From Microcaldota archaeon (GTDB lineage Archaea > Micrarchaeota > Micrarchaeia > Norongarragalinales > SBBD01), in NCBI GenBank assembly GCA_016212475.1, contig JACRGC010000011.1, positions 1-64,000 of the forward strand: a stretch of DNA of 64,000 nucleotides, given 5' to 3'. Shown here piece by piece: positions 15,899 to 23,547 of the stretch. Within the stretch, counting starts at the first letter, position 1, and every line of letters begins with the position of its first letter. The notes under the pieces are model-generated. The model searched no databases. It was not told where the DNA came from and was given only the letters and a program-made list of their open reading frames with translations. The translations under genes and the position numbers were made by a program.

Positions 15899-15934
15899 AA
15901 TAATAAAATAAGATCTACCAAACCGGTGTAAAAA

Positions 15935-16315
15935 ATGCCCCAAAACGAATTTTATCAAAAATTAATAAAAGCAGTCAAGCCAAATGATCTGGAATTGCTG
16001 GATCAGATCGTATTGCTTTCGCATGGGCTTGAACGGTATGGGAATAAGCCGGAAGTCGGAAAATGGGCGGTTGAAACCTCAAGGGAAAAAGTATCTAGGC
16101 ACTTATTTGGGGTTGCTAATGTAAAATCATTTGAGGATTTGAAACGGAGGGTCGAATTGGCTAGGGCGGCAAACGTTCAAAACAGGAGGGGAATGGGCAT
16201 GAAGGTTAGGGCCATTACAATTGCTAAGAACGGTCCGGAGCGGGCTGAAATTTGGAAGGCGTATGGAAAAATGTCGAAATTATTGAAAAACTTGAAAATC
16301 AATGGAAAATTATAA
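15935..16315 (+). CDS. Hypothetical helical protein
   Basis: 126 residues, soluble and basic. ATG 15935 is preceded by GGTG. 'LELLDQIVLLSHGLERYG' near the N-terminus is a leucine-rich helix. Converges with the VapC gene at 16327. Not recognised. Confidence 0.6.
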   Translation: MPQNEFYQKLIKAVKPNDLELLDQIVLLSHGLERYGNKPEVGKWAVETSREKVSRHLFGVANVKSFEDLKRRVELARAANVQNRRGMGMKVRAITIAKNGPERAEIWKAYGKMSKLLKNLKINGKL

Positions 16316-16326
16316 CGACAATTAAT

Positions 16327-16758
16327 TCAAATCAATCTGATGATCTTTGCATACTTTGGGATTTTAGCAAGCCTTTTGAAATGCGAATCTCCGGTTACAA
16401 TTTTGATATCCGTTGCCCCTTTGGCTTGGAATTCGTTTGTGGCATCGACCAAAATCGCATCCATTATGCCAATTGAATCATCCTTAATTGCTTTCCTTAG
16501 GTCTTTCCGGAAAATTCCGGCTTTTTTCCACATGTCAAGGGATACATCAACTATTTCTGAATTGGCAACAATTACTTCAAATGCAGAATTGAAATCCTTC
16601 CCCTGCATCTCATATCTGCAGGAAAGCTCGCCAATTGTTATGCTTAATGTAATTAGGGATTCCTTATCATTGTTTTCAATTAATTCCTTTACAATCCTGC
16701 CTGCCAAACCCCCGGAAAAATACTCCATCCAGGCATATGTGTCAAGAATGTGGATCAT
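16327..16758 (-). CDS. vapC: VapC-type PIN-domain toxin
   Basis: 143 residues from ATG 16758: 'MIHILDTYAWMEYFSGG' with the first catalytic Asp (D6), Glu in 'ITIGELSCRYE', Asp in 'GIMDAILVDATNE' and 'IVTGDSHFKRL'. A complete PIN-domain RNase. The frame extends upstream to 16818, but that part overlaps the antitoxin; ATG 16758 lies 7 nt after its stop. Confidence 0.88.
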   Translation of the reverse strand: MIHILDTYAWMEYFSGGLAGRIVKELIENNDKESLITLSITIGELSCRYEMQGKDFNSAFEVIVANSEIVDVSLDMWKKAGIFRKDLRKAIKDDSIGIMDAILVDATNEFQAKGATDIKIVTGDSHFKRLAKIPKYAKIIRLI

Positions 16759-16765
16759 ATTACCA

Positions 16766-16963
16766 CTAGAATCTGTCTGCATCGCGCGAAAATCCCAAAA
16801 CATCCGGAAACATTCCAAAACCGTCTTTTTTTGCCTTGGATTTTTCCACCTTTAGCTGCAAAATCTCGCCAACCTTTGCATTCATCGCCCTAACCAGGGA
16901 AATTGGCACGGTAACTACGAACGAATCGCCGCTTTTCCGAAGGAATGATGAAAATGATGTCAT
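16766..16963 (-). CDS. vapB: AbrB-type antitoxin
   Basis: 65 residues beginning 'MTSFSSFLRKSGDSFVVTVPISLVRAMNAKVGE', a standard AbrB/MazE-like DNA-binding fold, then a toxin-binding tail ending 'FPDVLGFSRDADRF'. ATG 16963 is preceded by GGTGG and fits the promoter; the longer frame to 17047 runs through the promoter and is not used. Confidence 0.85.
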   Translation of the reverse strand: MTSFSSFLRKSGDSFVVTVPISLVRAMNAKVGEILQLKVEKSKAKKDGFGMFPDVLGFSRDADRF

Positions 16964-16989
16964 AAAACCACCAAGTATCTTATACGAAA

Positions 16990-17004
16990 TAAGATATATA
17001 TACA
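16990..17004 (-). promoter_or_regulatory. TATA box of the second vapBC operon
   Basis: Minus-strand TGTATATATATCTTA is centred ~34 nt before the antitoxin start. The nearby arms 'CGAAAT' and 'ATTTCG' (16985-17009) flank it symmetrically and could be an operator. Confidence 0.55.
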
Positions 17005-17175
17005 TTTCGGATACTATTTGAGCATGAAAGTTGAATGCCATGTCCATTATTTCTTCCGAAAGGGCGATATAAATGTACGGTTGATTTTAATTTTCAAATT
17101 GGTTGATTTTTACCGGGCAAAGCAATAATTGATGTGCGAAAATTGAAGGAAAACATGAAAAAAATTATCATTTCT

Positions 17176-17496
17176 TCAAACCAATTTCGTCTTGATCACG
17201 ATTTCCCCATTTTTCTCAAAAACAAAGATCCTATCCTTCGCCTTTAGATGAAGCTTCCGGACAAATGCAGCCGGAATTAGGGCTGCAAGGGAAGATCCCA
17301 CTTGGACTATGCTTCTTTGCTCCGAATTCATTGCCCTAAGCGCTTCAATTTTGCCCATCACATCCTCCGATACGGCGATTTCCCCGCATTTTTCGCATTT
17401 TCCTGCATCAACTGTTATTCCAGGTTCTACCGCGTATGTTATTGCCTTGAATCTGCCCTTCCCGCAAAAACCGCATTTTAAGCCATTCATTTCCAT
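17176..17496 (-). CDS. YgiT-zinc-finger/AbrB antitoxin
   Basis: 106 residues from ATG 17496, preceded by GTGAT. An N-terminal CxxC...CxxC zinc finger ('CGFCGKG', 'KCEKCGE'), a linker helix, then an AbrB-type DNA-binding hairpin ('QVGSSLAALIPAAFVRKLHLKAKDRI'). This resembles MqsA/YgiT-type antitoxins, here with AbrB instead of an HTH. It is cotranscribed with, and overlaps by 89 nt, the DUF4258-like gene upstream. Confidence 0.8.
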   Translation of the reverse strand: MEMNGLKCGFCGKGRFKAITYAVEPGITVDAGKCEKCGEIAVSEDVMGKIEALRAMNSEQRSIVQVGSSLAALIPAAFVRKLHLKAKDRIFVFEKNGEIVIKTKLV

Positions 17497-17725
17497 ATTT
17501 ATCACGTCTTTTGTTCCAAAATGCCGTTATTATAAAATATTTCTCCTCAAATTCATTGTAAATTACGACCAATTCGCCATTTCGATATGTTTTTCGACTC
17601 TTGAATTTGTTTTCTTCATCCTGCTTTTCCATTTTGCCATGGTGGATGCAATCTATCGCAAGCTCCCTCCCAACTTCGTTTTTCACAAAAAAATGCATGG
17701 AAAAGAAGTATTGTTTTTTCCGCAT
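17408..17725 (-). CDS. DUF4258-like toxin
   Basis: 105 residues. The core 'AIDCIHHGKMEKQDEENKFKS', 'YRNGELVVIYNEF' and 'YFIITAFW' fits DUF4258, a RelE/MqsR-like toxin fold. ATG 17725 is near a TATA-like ACTTATATGTAA at 17737-17748 (minus strand); ATG 17698 is possible. The last ~29 codons overlap the antitoxin in another frame. The toxin-first order resembles mqsRA. Confidence 0.7.
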   Translation of the reverse strand: MRKKQYFFSMHFFVKNEVGRELAIDCIHHGKMEKQDEENKFKSRKTYRNGELVVIYNEFEEKYFIITAFWNKRRDKYGNEWLKMRFLREGQIQGNNIRGRTWNNS

Positions 17726-17899
17726 TGAATCCGCTCATACTTACATATAAGTACTAATTAGTATATATTCTTTGTTATTTATGATAGTTGAAATCGGATA
17801 AATAGGCTTGGTTGAAAAATCATCAACTTCTTGTTGATTTTTAGAGGGAAAATAGCAAGGTTTATAGCTTCTAATAAAGTCAATTTCTTGTGCAATAAA

Positions 17900-18325
17900 A
17901 TGGCAAAATATAACCGGTATTGGATCTCGCAAAATACGGGGCAGAAAGAACCTGAATTGATGAAGGGGAGCACTAGAAACTTGGTTCATCGGGTAATTGA
18001 AAATATATCCGATTTTAGGCGGGTGAAATTAGAGCCATTCTCTTATGCTAGGCAAAACGGCAAAACGCTTTTGCAGTTCATCCATTATCCAAAAACAAGG
18101 CATATTGAAATCGAGTACTTGGGATTCGATTCAAAGCTTAGGAATGCCGAATCCATGCGAAGGTCAAAAAGAATGCTTGGGCAAATGGAGGAATTGGCCC
18201 GGAAATTGAAAGTTGGGGAAATCAAGACCAACGAAGCGGTTTTCAATAAAAGGATGGCAAAAAGGCACGGTTATGATTTTGTGCGGTCGGAGGGAAAATT
18301 CAATTTTTATTCGAAAAAAATCTAA
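17900..18325 (+). CDS. GNAT-like hypothetical protein
   Basis: 141 residues from ATG 17900; the longer frame to 17831 includes the promoter (GGTTTATAGC at 17856-17865). The C-terminal half has the feel of an acetyltransferase: a beta strand 'RHIEIEYLGFD', a basic helix, and 'NEAVFNKRMAKRHGYDFVRSEGKFNFYSKKI', like the final 'A...N....KYGF' motif of GNATs. The acetyl-CoA loop (Q/RxxGxG/A) is not visible, so an inactive or divergent member is possible. Confidence 0.5.
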   Translation: MAKYNRYWISQNTGQKEPELMKGSTRNLVHRVIENISDFRRVKLEPFSYARQNGKTLLQFIHYPKTRHIEIEYLGFDSKLRNAESMRRSKRMLGQMEELARKLKVGEIKTNEAVFNKRMAKRHGYDFVRSEGKFNFYSKKI

Positions 18326-18422
18326 AATAGGGTTGTTAATAAGGCAAATCAACCGCTGGTTTAATTAAAATCAACCAAATCTTATTATACCGGGAAAGGT
18401 GTTCTATTTGAAGAAAAAGGAT

Positions 18423-18635
18423 ATGTACAATCACGCAAATGTTATAAAGGAAATAAAGGAGAACCGGAAGGAAATGCAAGAACTTCGGGAGAAGATGGAA
18501 TCATTTTTTGAGACGATGGAAGTCTTATCTGATAAAAGGGCTATGAGGTCCTTGGCTGCATCGGATAGGGACATTAAAGCCGGAAGGGTGCATAAGTGGT
18601 CGGAAATCAAAAAGGATTTCCTGGGGGGCAAGTAG
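18423..18635 (+). CDS. relB: RelB-type antitoxin
   Basis: 70 residues from ATG 18423, preceded by AAGG; GTG 18399 is an alternative. A long N-terminal helix ('NVIKEIKENRKEMQELREKMESFFETME') and the tail 'DRDIKAGRVHKWSEIKKDFL', typical of archaeal RelB. The RelE toxin begins 9 nt downstream. It is paralogous to the orphan antitoxin at 10318. Confidence 0.82.
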   Translation: MYNHANVIKEIKENRKEMQELREKMESFFETMEVLSDKRAMRSLAASDRDIKAGRVHKWSEIKKDFLGGK

Positions 18636-18644
18636 GCTAAATTA

Positions 18645-18887
18645 ATGGAACTTGTTTTAACAAATAAATTTTTTAAGCAATTAAAACGGATTCATCCATC
18701 CGATCTCAAGCGGATATCACTAGTTATAGGCGAGCTTGAATCCGGATTGATAAGCGGTATTCCACTTGGTGGAAAATTGGAAGGCAGTTTTAAATTGAGA
18801 GTAGGAAATTACCGGATCATATATGAAATTTCAAATCAAAAAATATACTTAACTGATGTTGGCCATCGGCAAAATATTTACGATTAA
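18645..18887 (+). CDS. relE: RelE-type toxin
   Basis: 80 residues: 'FFKQLKRIHPSDLKRISLVIGELE', 'PLGGKLEGSFKLRVGNYRIIYEI' and 'IYLTDVGHRQNIYD' are the standard RelE fold, with the core Arg residues and a C-terminal His/Tyr. Ribosome-dependent mRNA cleavage is the family function. It follows RelB in one operon and converges with the DUF2283 gene. Confidence 0.92.
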   Translation: MELVLTNKFFKQLKRIHPSDLKRISLVIGELESGLISGIPLGGKLEGSFKLRVGNYRIIYEISNQKIYLTDVGHRQNIYD

Positions 18888-18891
18888 TCGT

Positions 18892-19092
18892 TCATTTTGC
18901 CTTCGTTTTTATTGGAAGTTTTGCCTTTGCAAGCTCCTTTGAAGCATGCAAAATTTCAATCCCAAGGGCATTTCCGGACTTATCGAGGTCGACTATCACA
19001 TTTTCGGAAACCGGATTGCTTTCGCGGTATTTTCCAGACTTGATCCGAATATATGGCACATCATCATCCTCAAAATATTGCATCCCTTTCAT
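18892..19092 (-). CDS. DUF2283 protein
   Basis: 66 residues from ATG 19092, preceded by GGCGGG. 'YFEDDDVPYIRIKSGKYRESNPVSENVIVDLDKSGNALGIEILHAS' is laid out as DUF2283, a small beta-strand protein often found beside DUF4258-type toxins, where it may act as antitoxin. Here the neighbour is RelE on the opposite strand. Function uncertain. Confidence 0.78.
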   Translation of the reverse strand: MKGMQYFEDDDVPYIRIKSGKYRESNPVSENVIVDLDKSGNALGIEILHASKELAKAKLPIKTKAK

Positions 19093-19185
19093 ATTACCCG
19101 CCTTTTGTCTATGAAATAAGCGGTTATCGCCCATATATTGTTTTCAATGACCACACATAAAAACCTATTCCGAATAAACTAATGA

Positions 19186-19854
19186 ATGAAACCATCCGAT
19201 CGTAAAGGAACCGCCCTTGAAAAGCCGCAGGCATACGCTTGGGAAAAGGAGTACAAAACAGGAAGGGGGATGTGGAAAGGAACAACTAATTTTGCGCTGA
19301 ATTTGCCCTCTGGAAGCAAAATTTTGGAAATTGGCTGCGGGAATGGGAAGCACTTGAGCTCATTTTTCAACAAGGGATATGATGTTTATGCAATGGATGT
19401 TTCCCCAACTGCAATTGAACTGGCAAAAGATAGGGCCAAAATATCGAAGGCAAAGGTTCATTTTTACGTTGGGGATGCATCAAAGCTGGATTTTAAGGAT
19501 GGATTTTTCGATTGCGTATTCATGTTCCATTTGCTTGCGCACCTAAGCCTTGAGGATCAGGCTAAAGCTGTTTTTGAGGCATTTAGAGTTCTAAAAAAGG
19601 GCGGAAAATGCTATTTTAGGGATTTTCATGTTTCGGATTACAGGTTCGGGAAGGGAATTGAAGTTGAAAAGAATACCTTCAGGAGGGGAACGAATGTTTG
19701 GGTGCATTATTTTACGGAAGAAGAACTAAAGGAAATGTTCCGGAAGGCAGGTTTTGGAGTTGAAAAGATCATTTTAGACTCTTACAAGCACATTTTCAGG
19801 GGAGAAGCGTTTGGAAGGTGCGAAATGGATGGGGTTTTTGTGAAGAAAGCCTGA
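19186..19854 (+). CDS. Class I SAM-dependent methyltransferase
   Basis: 222 residues with a Rossmann methyltransferase: motif I 'ILEIGCGNGKHL' (~46-57), motif II 'VYAMDVSPTAIELAK', motif III 'VGDASKLDFKDGFFDCVFMFHLLAHL' and post-motif 'EAFRVLKKGGKCYFRDF'. The following 'NTFRRGTNVWVHYFTEEELKEMF' recalls the 'R.DGT..YFF' segment of METTL2/6/8-like tRNA cytidine methyltransferases. RNA modification is therefore possible, but the substrate is not determined. Confidence 0.85.
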   Translation: MKPSDRKGTALEKPQAYAWEKEYKTGRGMWKGTTNFALNLPSGSKILEIGCGNGKHLSSFFNKGYDVYAMDVSPTAIELAKDRAKISKAKVHFYVGDASKLDFKDGFFDCVFMFHLLAHLSLEDQAKAVFEAFRVLKKGGKCYFRDFHVSDYRFGKGIEVEKNTFRRGTNVWVHYFTEEELKEMFRKAGFGVEKIILDSYKHIFRGEAFGRCEMDGVFVKKA

Positions 19855-19899
19855 AGCTGGGGCAAATTAATGAATAATAAAGGTTAACATTGGAAGTTT

Positions 19900-20376
19900 A
19901 TGATGGAAAAATACCCGCTTTATAAAAACAAGGAGCCATTTATCACAAAGGATCAAAAATTATTGGAAGATGAAGGATTCCGAAATAGGGCAAATCCGGA
20001 ACTTTTGGTCATACTTAGCCATTCGATCCGAAGGCGGGTGGATGGAAATATTGCGGAAAAGTATGAAACCTTATCCCCAAGGGAAATTTCCGACCTTGCA
20101 AAATTGGACTTTAAAAGCATTGCAGACAAAGGTTTGGAAGTGGTCAAGGATGCCGATGAAAAAGGAGTGGTAAAAAGATTATTTGATCCTAAGGAAATAA
20201 CAAATTTTAGAAGGTTGGTTGAGCACGTTGCTCCAATCCGAAATTGGTTCCTGGCAAGGAAAAAGCACGGATATATCGGAGGAGTGCACGAATGGGAAAA
20301 AAAGGATGTGATTGGAATTACGGATGCAATTATTAGGATATCAAAAGATAAGCGCTACAAGCATCTGGAAGGGTAA
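19900..20376 (+). CDS. Hypothetical helical protein
   Basis: 158 residues (ATG 19900 or 19903), soluble and charged, all-helical appearance, no Cys. It lies 5 nt before the next gene, which starts after GGAAGGGT, so the two are an operon. Both contain a 'LL..L.H.I.R....' helix and may be distant relatives. Not recognised. Confidence 0.6.
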   Translation: MMEKYPLYKNKEPFITKDQKLLEDEGFRNRANPELLVILSHSIRRRVDGNIAEKYETLSPREISDLAKLDFKSIADKGLEVVKDADEKGVVKRLFDPKEITNFRRLVEHVAPIRNWFLARKKHGYIGGVHEWEKKDVIGITDAIIRISKDKRYKHLEG

Positions 20377-20381
20377 AAAAC

Positions 20382-20747
20382 ATGTCCGAAATCCCATATT
20401 TGCTGGAAGCCCAAAAAAAGATCGGGGAAAAGCATCCGCATCTTAAGGAATATGTCGATCTTTTGCCCCACATCGTAAGGCTTAGCGAAGGGTTGAACCG
20501 AATTAGGAAAACAAGGAAAAATGAGGAAGTTGATGGAAAAATTTCAGGAGAGGATTTGAATAAGTTTATGGCAAAAAACGATTTCGATGCGAATTTGCAT
20601 GCGCTCACTCCAAAGGCATTGGTTTTCCATTTTTCAAATTACATGGAGTGGCAAAAATCAAACAAATTAAGGAAAAAAGAATTCATGAAAGGGCTGGAAA
20701 ATCTGCAAATTGCAATACAAAATATGCAAAAGAACCATCAGATTTGA
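20382..20747 (+). CDS. Hypothetical helical protein
   Basis: 121 residues, all-helical, with 'LKEYVDLLPHIVRLSEGLNRIRK' near the N-terminus and a basic helical C-terminus. Second gene of a pair with the gene at 19900. It converges end-to-end with the minus-strand gene at 20749. Not recognised. Confidence 0.6.
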   Translation: MSEIPYLLEAQKKIGEKHPHLKEYVDLLPHIVRLSEGLNRIRKTRKNEEVDGKISGEDLNKFMAKNDFDANLHALTPKALVFHFSNYMEWQKSNKLRKKEFMKGLENLQIAIQNMQKNHQI

Positions 20748-20748
20748 G

Positions 20749-21042
20749 CTATTTTTTCACGTAGCCCCCAACCCTTAAAAGTGAACGCTTGAAATTGAGG
20801 CTTTTTACGATCCAATTAAGATCCTCCAGATGCTGTTTTGAAATTGAATTGTTCTTGATCATGTGCTCGCGGATCTGGGCCAATTTTTCGGCAATTTTTG
20901 GCTTGATGGAAGCGGGTGTGGATGTATTCGTTTGCTCGTTCCAAAGCTCTTCCATGGTCACCTTTGCCTGCCTAAACCACAAATGGTTCCTTCCGTAAAT
21001 GGTATTTTCCTGCTTTTTTAATGTCTTTTTTTCCTCGGCCAT
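20749..21042 (-). CDS. Hypothetical protein
   Basis: 97 residues, basic and helical: 'MAEEKKTLKKQENTIYGRNH' start and 'RSLLRVGGYVKK' end. ATG 21042 is preceded by AAGTGATC. It follows the ribosomal operon in the same direction, but behind a putative terminator, and may have its own promoter. Not recognised. Confidence 0.6.
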   Translation of the reverse strand: MAEEKKTLKKQENTIYGRNHLWFRQAKVTMEELWNEQTNTSTPASIKPKIAEKLAQIREHMIKNNSISKQHLEDLNWIVKSLNFKRSLLRVGGYVKK

Positions 21043-21160
21043 GGGATCACTTGAATTGATTTGGCAAAATGCAAATAAAAACAGGACGTTTTTGGAAAAA
21101 GTTGGGACTAGGGGTAAAAAACAGCCATAAATTAAAATTCGGTTGTTAAAAAAAATAAGA

Positions 21161-21239
21161 TTAAAGCAGAAAAATCAGTTTGAGCCAGTAAAAATCAATT
21201 TAAGGCGGAAAAATCAAAATTTAGCTCGTAAAAATCAGC
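21161..21239 (-). terminator. Tandem T-tract terminator of ribosomal operon
   Basis: Four degenerate ~20-bp units (plus-strand consensus TTNAGSCRGWAAAAATCARW) follow the rpl30 stop without a gap. In the operon's direction each unit presents a GATTTTT or GATTTTTAC tract. Archaeal termination depends on U-tracts, so a repeated set of T5 tracts fits a strong, redundant terminator. The interval 21043-21160 shows no gene. Confidence 0.6.
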
Positions 21240-21713
21240 TTACAACATCCTAAGTATCAGATCGTTCATCTTTTCCTTCCGGTTGCCAAGCGCGCCTTTT
21301 GGATACCTTTGCTTGATTCCAAGCTTTTCAAATCCCTTAATTGGGGGATGCAATCTGAAAAGTGGCTTTAGCCCCGCAACTTCCTTGAAATTGGCAGTCC
21401 CTTCAAAGAAATGCTTTGCATATTCTGAAATCGTCTTGTATTTTGAATTCTTTGCAAGGTATTCGTCGGTCAATCTCTTTCCGCCGGTTATTTCTCCCCT
21501 TTCCCTGAATAATTTTTCTACAACTTTTTCTGAAACCTCGCCGTATGTGATCCAATCGTTTGCAACGTGCAAAAAGCCGGTTGTTTGCGTGCCGGATTGT
21601 ATCAAAACGAGGTGGTTTTTCCTAGTCAAGTGGTTTTGCTTCATGACAACTTCCAATTTTCCGCGTGTTTCCATGCTTCCACGGACCCTTAAAATTGCAA
21701 TCAATTGTGCCAT
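21240..21713 (-). CDS. rpl30: 50S ribosomal protein L30 (uL30)
   Basis: 157 residues, the long archaeal/eukaryotic form of L30. It has 'LIAILRVRGSMETRGKLEVVMKQNHLTRKNH' at the N-terminus and 'FRLHPPIKGFE' and 'KQRYPKGALGNRKEKMNDLI' at the C-terminus. The ATG is preceded by GGTGA. It is the last gene of the operon; L15 and SecY, which usually follow, are absent here. Confidence 0.95.
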   Translation of the reverse strand: MAQLIAILRVRGSMETRGKLEVVMKQNHLTRKNHLVLIQSGTQTTGFLHVANDWITYGEVSEKVVEKLFRERGEITGGKRLTDEYLAKNSKYKTISEYAKHFFEGTANFKEVAGLKPLFRLHPPIKGFEKLGIKQRYPKGALGNRKEKMNDLILRML

Positions 21714-21763
21714 TTATTTCACCAACAACAAATCAAACTTTTTCAACTTTTCAAGATGCATTT

Positions 21764-22477
21764 TCAAACTTTTTCTTCTGTTTTTACAATTTCTGCGCCT
21801 TCAATTGCAGGGGCATCCTTTGCGATTTCCTGCTCTATTTTTGCAACAACTTCAACAAAATATTTGCCGTTCTTGAGGCTGTTTGCAGAGTTTAGCGCTT
21901 TGAGCGTTGCAAGGACCGCATTCAAAATATTTCTTGTCCTTCCCTTTGAAAATGTCCAGCAATCTTTGACTCCGGCGAGTTCTAAAACTTTTTTCGTAGT
22001 TTCACCGGCAACTATCCCAATTCCTTTTGGGGCCGGAAGGATTGTAACTTCGGTGCTTGAGCTTTTTCCGTAAACTTTTTGTGCAACTGAATGTTGCGAT
22101 CCACATCCGCACTCCCAGCTTCCGCATCCAAGCTTGATTCTTATGATGTTTTTCTTGGCTTCCGTAATGGCTTCGCCGATCGCATCGCGAACTTCGGGCG
22201 CTTTCCCAACTCCAACAGCAATGTAGCCTCTTGAATTTCCCAAAATTACAACTGCTCGCATGAACTGCTTCCTTCCATATGCAGTCATTCTTTGCGTGCT
22301 TTTGATTTCCAATACCTGATCTTTTAGGTCAGGAAGCAAAGTGTCGACTATTTCGGTTTCAAGAATCCTCTTGCCAGAGTCTAAAATTTCATCGATGGAA
22401 GTGATTTCCCTAGCTGCAACTTTTTTTCCCAGTTCAGTCCTTGGGTCCCAATTCCTTTCCCGGCGGTCATCTCTCAT
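21764..22477 (-). CDS. rps5: 30S ribosomal protein S5 (uS5)
   Basis: 237 residues with the S5 double-stranded RNA-binding part ('RMTAYGRKQFMRAVVILGNSRGYIAVGVGKAPEVRDAI') and the C-terminal domain ('PKGIGIVAGETTKKVLELAGVKDCWTFSKG'). The archaeal insert with three Cys ('LGCGSWECGCG') is present. The C-terminus carries a short acidic/Ala tail. ATG 22477 is preceded by GTGAT. Confidence 0.96.
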   Translation of the reverse strand: MRDDRRERNWDPRTELGKKVAAREITSIDEILDSGKRILETEIVDTLLPDLKDQVLEIKSTQRMTAYGRKQFMRAVVILGNSRGYIAVGVGKAPEVRDAIGEAITEAKKNIIRIKLGCGSWECGCGSQHSVAQKVYGKSSSTEVTILPAPKGIGIVAGETTKKVLELAGVKDCWTFSKGRTRNILNAVLATLKALNSANSLKNGKYFVEVVAKIEQEIAKDAPAIEGAEIVKTEEKV

Positions 22478-22494
22478 TTAATCACTCTCTATAA

Positions 22495-23001
22495 TCATTG
22501 CATTTTCAGGATTTTTTCCTTGCATTCGTTGAATTTTGAATTTGATTCGCCCTTTAGGTGCGTTCCTTCAATCCTTTCTTTGGATGGCAAAATCTCTTCC
22601 GAATATGGGATTTTGATTCCGGCATCAATTGCGCCTTTTAGCGCGGCAAAAATAAGGCTGCCCTTTGTTGCAGGATGGAGCCCGATGTCCAAAACCGCTT
22701 CGGTTACGCCCTTTTTCATTGCGTTTTTGGCGCAAAGAAGGCCAACCAAATAAGCCGAAGGAGTGTTTGATTTCCCGGGGTAGCCGATTTTCAAAAGCGC
22801 CCTTGAAGTGGATGAAGTCACAACTTGGTCGCCTTTTAAATCAAAGTTTGCAAATTCAACAATAATGTACTTGTTTGTCTTGCGAACAACCATTCGGTAT
22901 TTCCTTGATTTGAGATGGGCAAGCCTCTTTTCATAGTCTGTCCTGCCTTCTGTTCTTCGCCTGAAATGGACCGCGTAAATTGGCCCCGTTGCCTTTGTCA
23001 T
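22495..23001 (-). CDS. rpl18: 50S ribosomal protein L18 (uL18)
   Basis: 168 residues, archaeal L18: 'RRRTEGRTDYEKRLAHLKSRKYRMVVRKTNKYIIVEF' and 'DIGLHPATKGSLIFAALKGAIDAGIKIPYSEEI'. It binds 5S rRNA. The ATG overlaps the rpl19e stop by four bases (ATGA), which implies translational coupling. Confidence 0.96.
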   Translation of the reverse strand: MTKATGPIYAVHFRRRTEGRTDYEKRLAHLKSRKYRMVVRKTNKYIIVEFANFDLKGDQVVTSSTSRALLKIGYPGKSNTPSAYLVGLLCAKNAMKKGVTEAVLDIGLHPATKGSLIFAALKGAIDAGIKIPYSEEILPSKERIEGTHLKGESNSKFNECKEKILKMQ

Positions 23002-23438
23002 ACTGTTTTACCTTTTTGGAATTTTCCAATTGTTTCCGAAAGCTGAATCTTGTTCTTGACAGAATTTCCAGAAACCATCCTGTAAATTTTCCTGTAATCC
23101 TTTGATTCGAGCCTGAATTTGTTGTTCTTGAGGGATTTCCTAAGCGATCTTACTTTTCGCATCCAAAGATCCTTCTTTGATGTGCCGGCGTACATGGATC
23201 CCTTTTTCTTTCCTTCGCCCCTGCCCCTGCCTGAGCGCTTCCTTGTCTGGGCAATCCTTGCCTCTCCCCTTGAAATTCCCTGTTTTGGGAGAAGGATGAC
23301 CGCCTTATCCTTGATCAAATTGCGGATATCCTCGCGCGTAAGTGCTTCGGTTGCGCGCTTGACATCAAGAACCCGAATCCTGCTCTCGCCCGCCTTTAGG
23401 ATGTCCGCCGCAATCCTTCTTACTGTTTGTACTGACAT
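22998..23438 (-). CDS. rpl19e: 50S ribosomal protein L19e (eL19)
   Basis: 146 residues: 'QTVRRIAADILKAGESRIRVLD', 'KRSGRGRGEGKKKGSMYAGTSKKDLWM' and 'RKIYRMVSGNSVKNKIQL' are typical of eL19, a protein without bacterial counterpart. It overlaps rpl18 by 4 nt. A T-rich 109-nt gap (23439-23547) with no gene lies upstream. Confidence 0.96.
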   Translation of the reverse strand: MSVQTVRRIAADILKAGESRIRVLDVKRATEALTREDIRNLIKDKAVILLPKQGISRGEARIAQTRKRSGRGRGEGKKKGSMYAGTSKKDLWMRKVRSLRKSLKNNKFRLESKDYRKIYRMVSGNSVKNKIQLSETIGKFQKGKTV

Positions 23439-23547
23439 AATTTTTTCACGATTTTTTTATTCAAATTAATTTTCAAACCATTTCCTTTTTTCAATTTTTT
23501 CACAAATTTTCATTTTGATCCATTTTTTTCAAAATAAAATCCTTGGT

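Noticed and set aside
23439..23547. Missing small gene between rpl32e and rpl19e
   Set aside because: The gap is T-rich on the plus strand and holds only a seven-codon ORF. No ribosomal protein or RNA pattern is visible.
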